Source of the DNA: UBA1756 sp045627805
GTDB lineage: Bacteria > Bacteroidota > Bacteroidia > Bacteroidales > WCHB1-69
Assembly (NCBI GenBank): GCA_045627805.1
Contig: JAZQOJ010000069.1
Location: 1-7,265 of the forward strand
Reading direction: 5' to 3'
Length of the DNA: 7,265 bases
Position 1 is the stretch's first letter. Each line of letters opens with the position of its first letter. Made by a program: the position numbers and the translations under genes. Under the pieces are notes generated by a model, which made no database searches, was not told where the DNA came from, and saw only the letters and a list, made by a program, of their open reading frames with translations. Shown here in pieces: positions 6,846-7,265 of this stretch.

Positions 6846-7265
6846 CACCAAATCCTTCACTACGAAGAAGGCCACCACAAGGCCGTACGCCAGTTTCAGT
6901 CCGGTGCCGGTGAGGAAACCAAGGAAGGCGCCCCACGCGGCACGCAAGGCCGCTTTGTCTTTTTTGCCGCTGAGGAACTCGCCCAACAGCGCGCCCACAA
7001 ACGGCCAGAAGATAATGCCTAACAGTCCTTGCGGTCCAAAGGGCAGACCGATGATGGAAACCACCAGTCCGATGTTGCAGCCCCAGATGCCGGCTTTGCT
7101 GCCGCCGTGCTTCTTGGTACTCAGCGATGGGAATACGAAGTCCATTACCGTGATGACAGCGGCCACCACGGCCGTGATGATAAGGAAGGAAACACTATAG
7201 AGATCGGCAGAGGTAAGATGCAGCAGCTACAGTCCGACCCAGCTCAAGGGCGGTCCGGGCAAGGC
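6840..7265 (-). CDS. DUF456 family membrane protein, 3' part, interrupted by an in-frame amber codon
   Basis: The frame is in register from the window edge to TAG at 6842-6840, 142 codons including the stop, and codon 13 is a second TAG (7229-7227). Before it the frame reads LPGPPLSWVGL, the conserved N-terminal loop of DUF456 proteins; after it come LLHLT, a hydrophobic FLIITAVVAAVITVMDF segment, and STKKHGGSKAGIWG, then GLPFGPQGLLG and FWPFVGALLGEFLSGK, and finally a C-terminal membrane helix. Full members have about 160 residues, so roughly 25-30 N-terminal residues lie outside. Glycine-zipper spacing suggests tightly packed membrane helices; no biochemical function is known to me for the family. 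A start at GTG 7169 would fall inside a membrane helix and is unlikely to be real. The TAG may be a pseudogene mutation, a strain polymorphism or a sequence error. Family call is strong, state of the gene uncertain. Confidence 0.85.
7227..7229 (-). other. In-frame TAG inside the DUF456 gene
   Basis: On the minus strand the frame reads GGA CTG TAG CTG CTG CAT, giving VGL-stop-LLHLT. Family members have an unbroken hydrophobic run here, most often Leu, so a single TTG-to-TAG change would explain it. Frame and homology continue intact on both sides, so this is a substitution and not an indel. Confidence 0.85.

Noticed and set aside
6705..7022. A 105-codon plus-strand frame spanning the spacer and the DUF456 gene
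   Set aside because: It runs antisense to DUF456 and through the repeat and promoter region; no recognisable protein features.
7167..7169. GTG as start of an independent short gene ending at 6840
   Set aside because: DUF456 homology extends upstream of this codon to the window edge, and the codon falls within a membrane helix.

Overview
The window looks like chromosomal DNA from a gut- or oral-type member of the Bacteroidales, of the Prevotella/Bacteroides kind. Four things point there: an exported alpha-2-macroglobulin of the long Bacteroidetes type whose signal peptide is followed by Gln; start codons without a Shine-Dalgarno match; a promoter candidate that fits the Bacteroidetes -7 box TAnnTTTG; and spacers filled with degenerate 7-bp repeats. 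The assignment rests on recognising family sequence by eye, not on a search.

All three recognisable genes lie on the minus strand, so transcription runs from high to low coordinates. First comes the 3' part of a DUF456-type glycine-rich membrane protein (7265 to 6840). It is cut by the window edge and carries an in-frame TAG at 7229-7227. A 123-bp spacer follows, holding a heptad repeat, a promoter candidate and a perfect inverted repeat. Next is one very large gene (6716 to 723) for a 1,997-residue secreted alpha-2-macroglobulin-like protein that fills 80% of the window. After a 97-bp spacer with two more heptad repeats comes the 5' part of a NahK/MdsC-like sugar kinase of the aminoglycoside-phosphotransferase fold (627 to 1), cut just before its expected catalytic loop.

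I see no shared pathway for the three genes. The macroglobulin acts outside the cytoplasm and is probably a protease trap or an envelope-protection protein. The kinase is cytosolic and probably phosphorylates N-acetylhexosamines, and the DUF456 protein sits in a membrane. Shared strand and short spacers without a convincing terminator make some co-transcription possible, but the promoter candidate ahead of the macroglobulin suggests it is expressed on its own.

The points most worth checking are the loss of the thioester motif in the macroglobulin, the amber codon in the DUF456 gene, and the three 7-bp-period repeats. Two of those repeats place stop codons in all three coding-strand frames between genes. 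I found no rRNA, tRNA, CRISPR array or insertion sequence. I see no clear new defence or mobile system here; this looks like a mostly ordinary core-genome region with a few unusual details.
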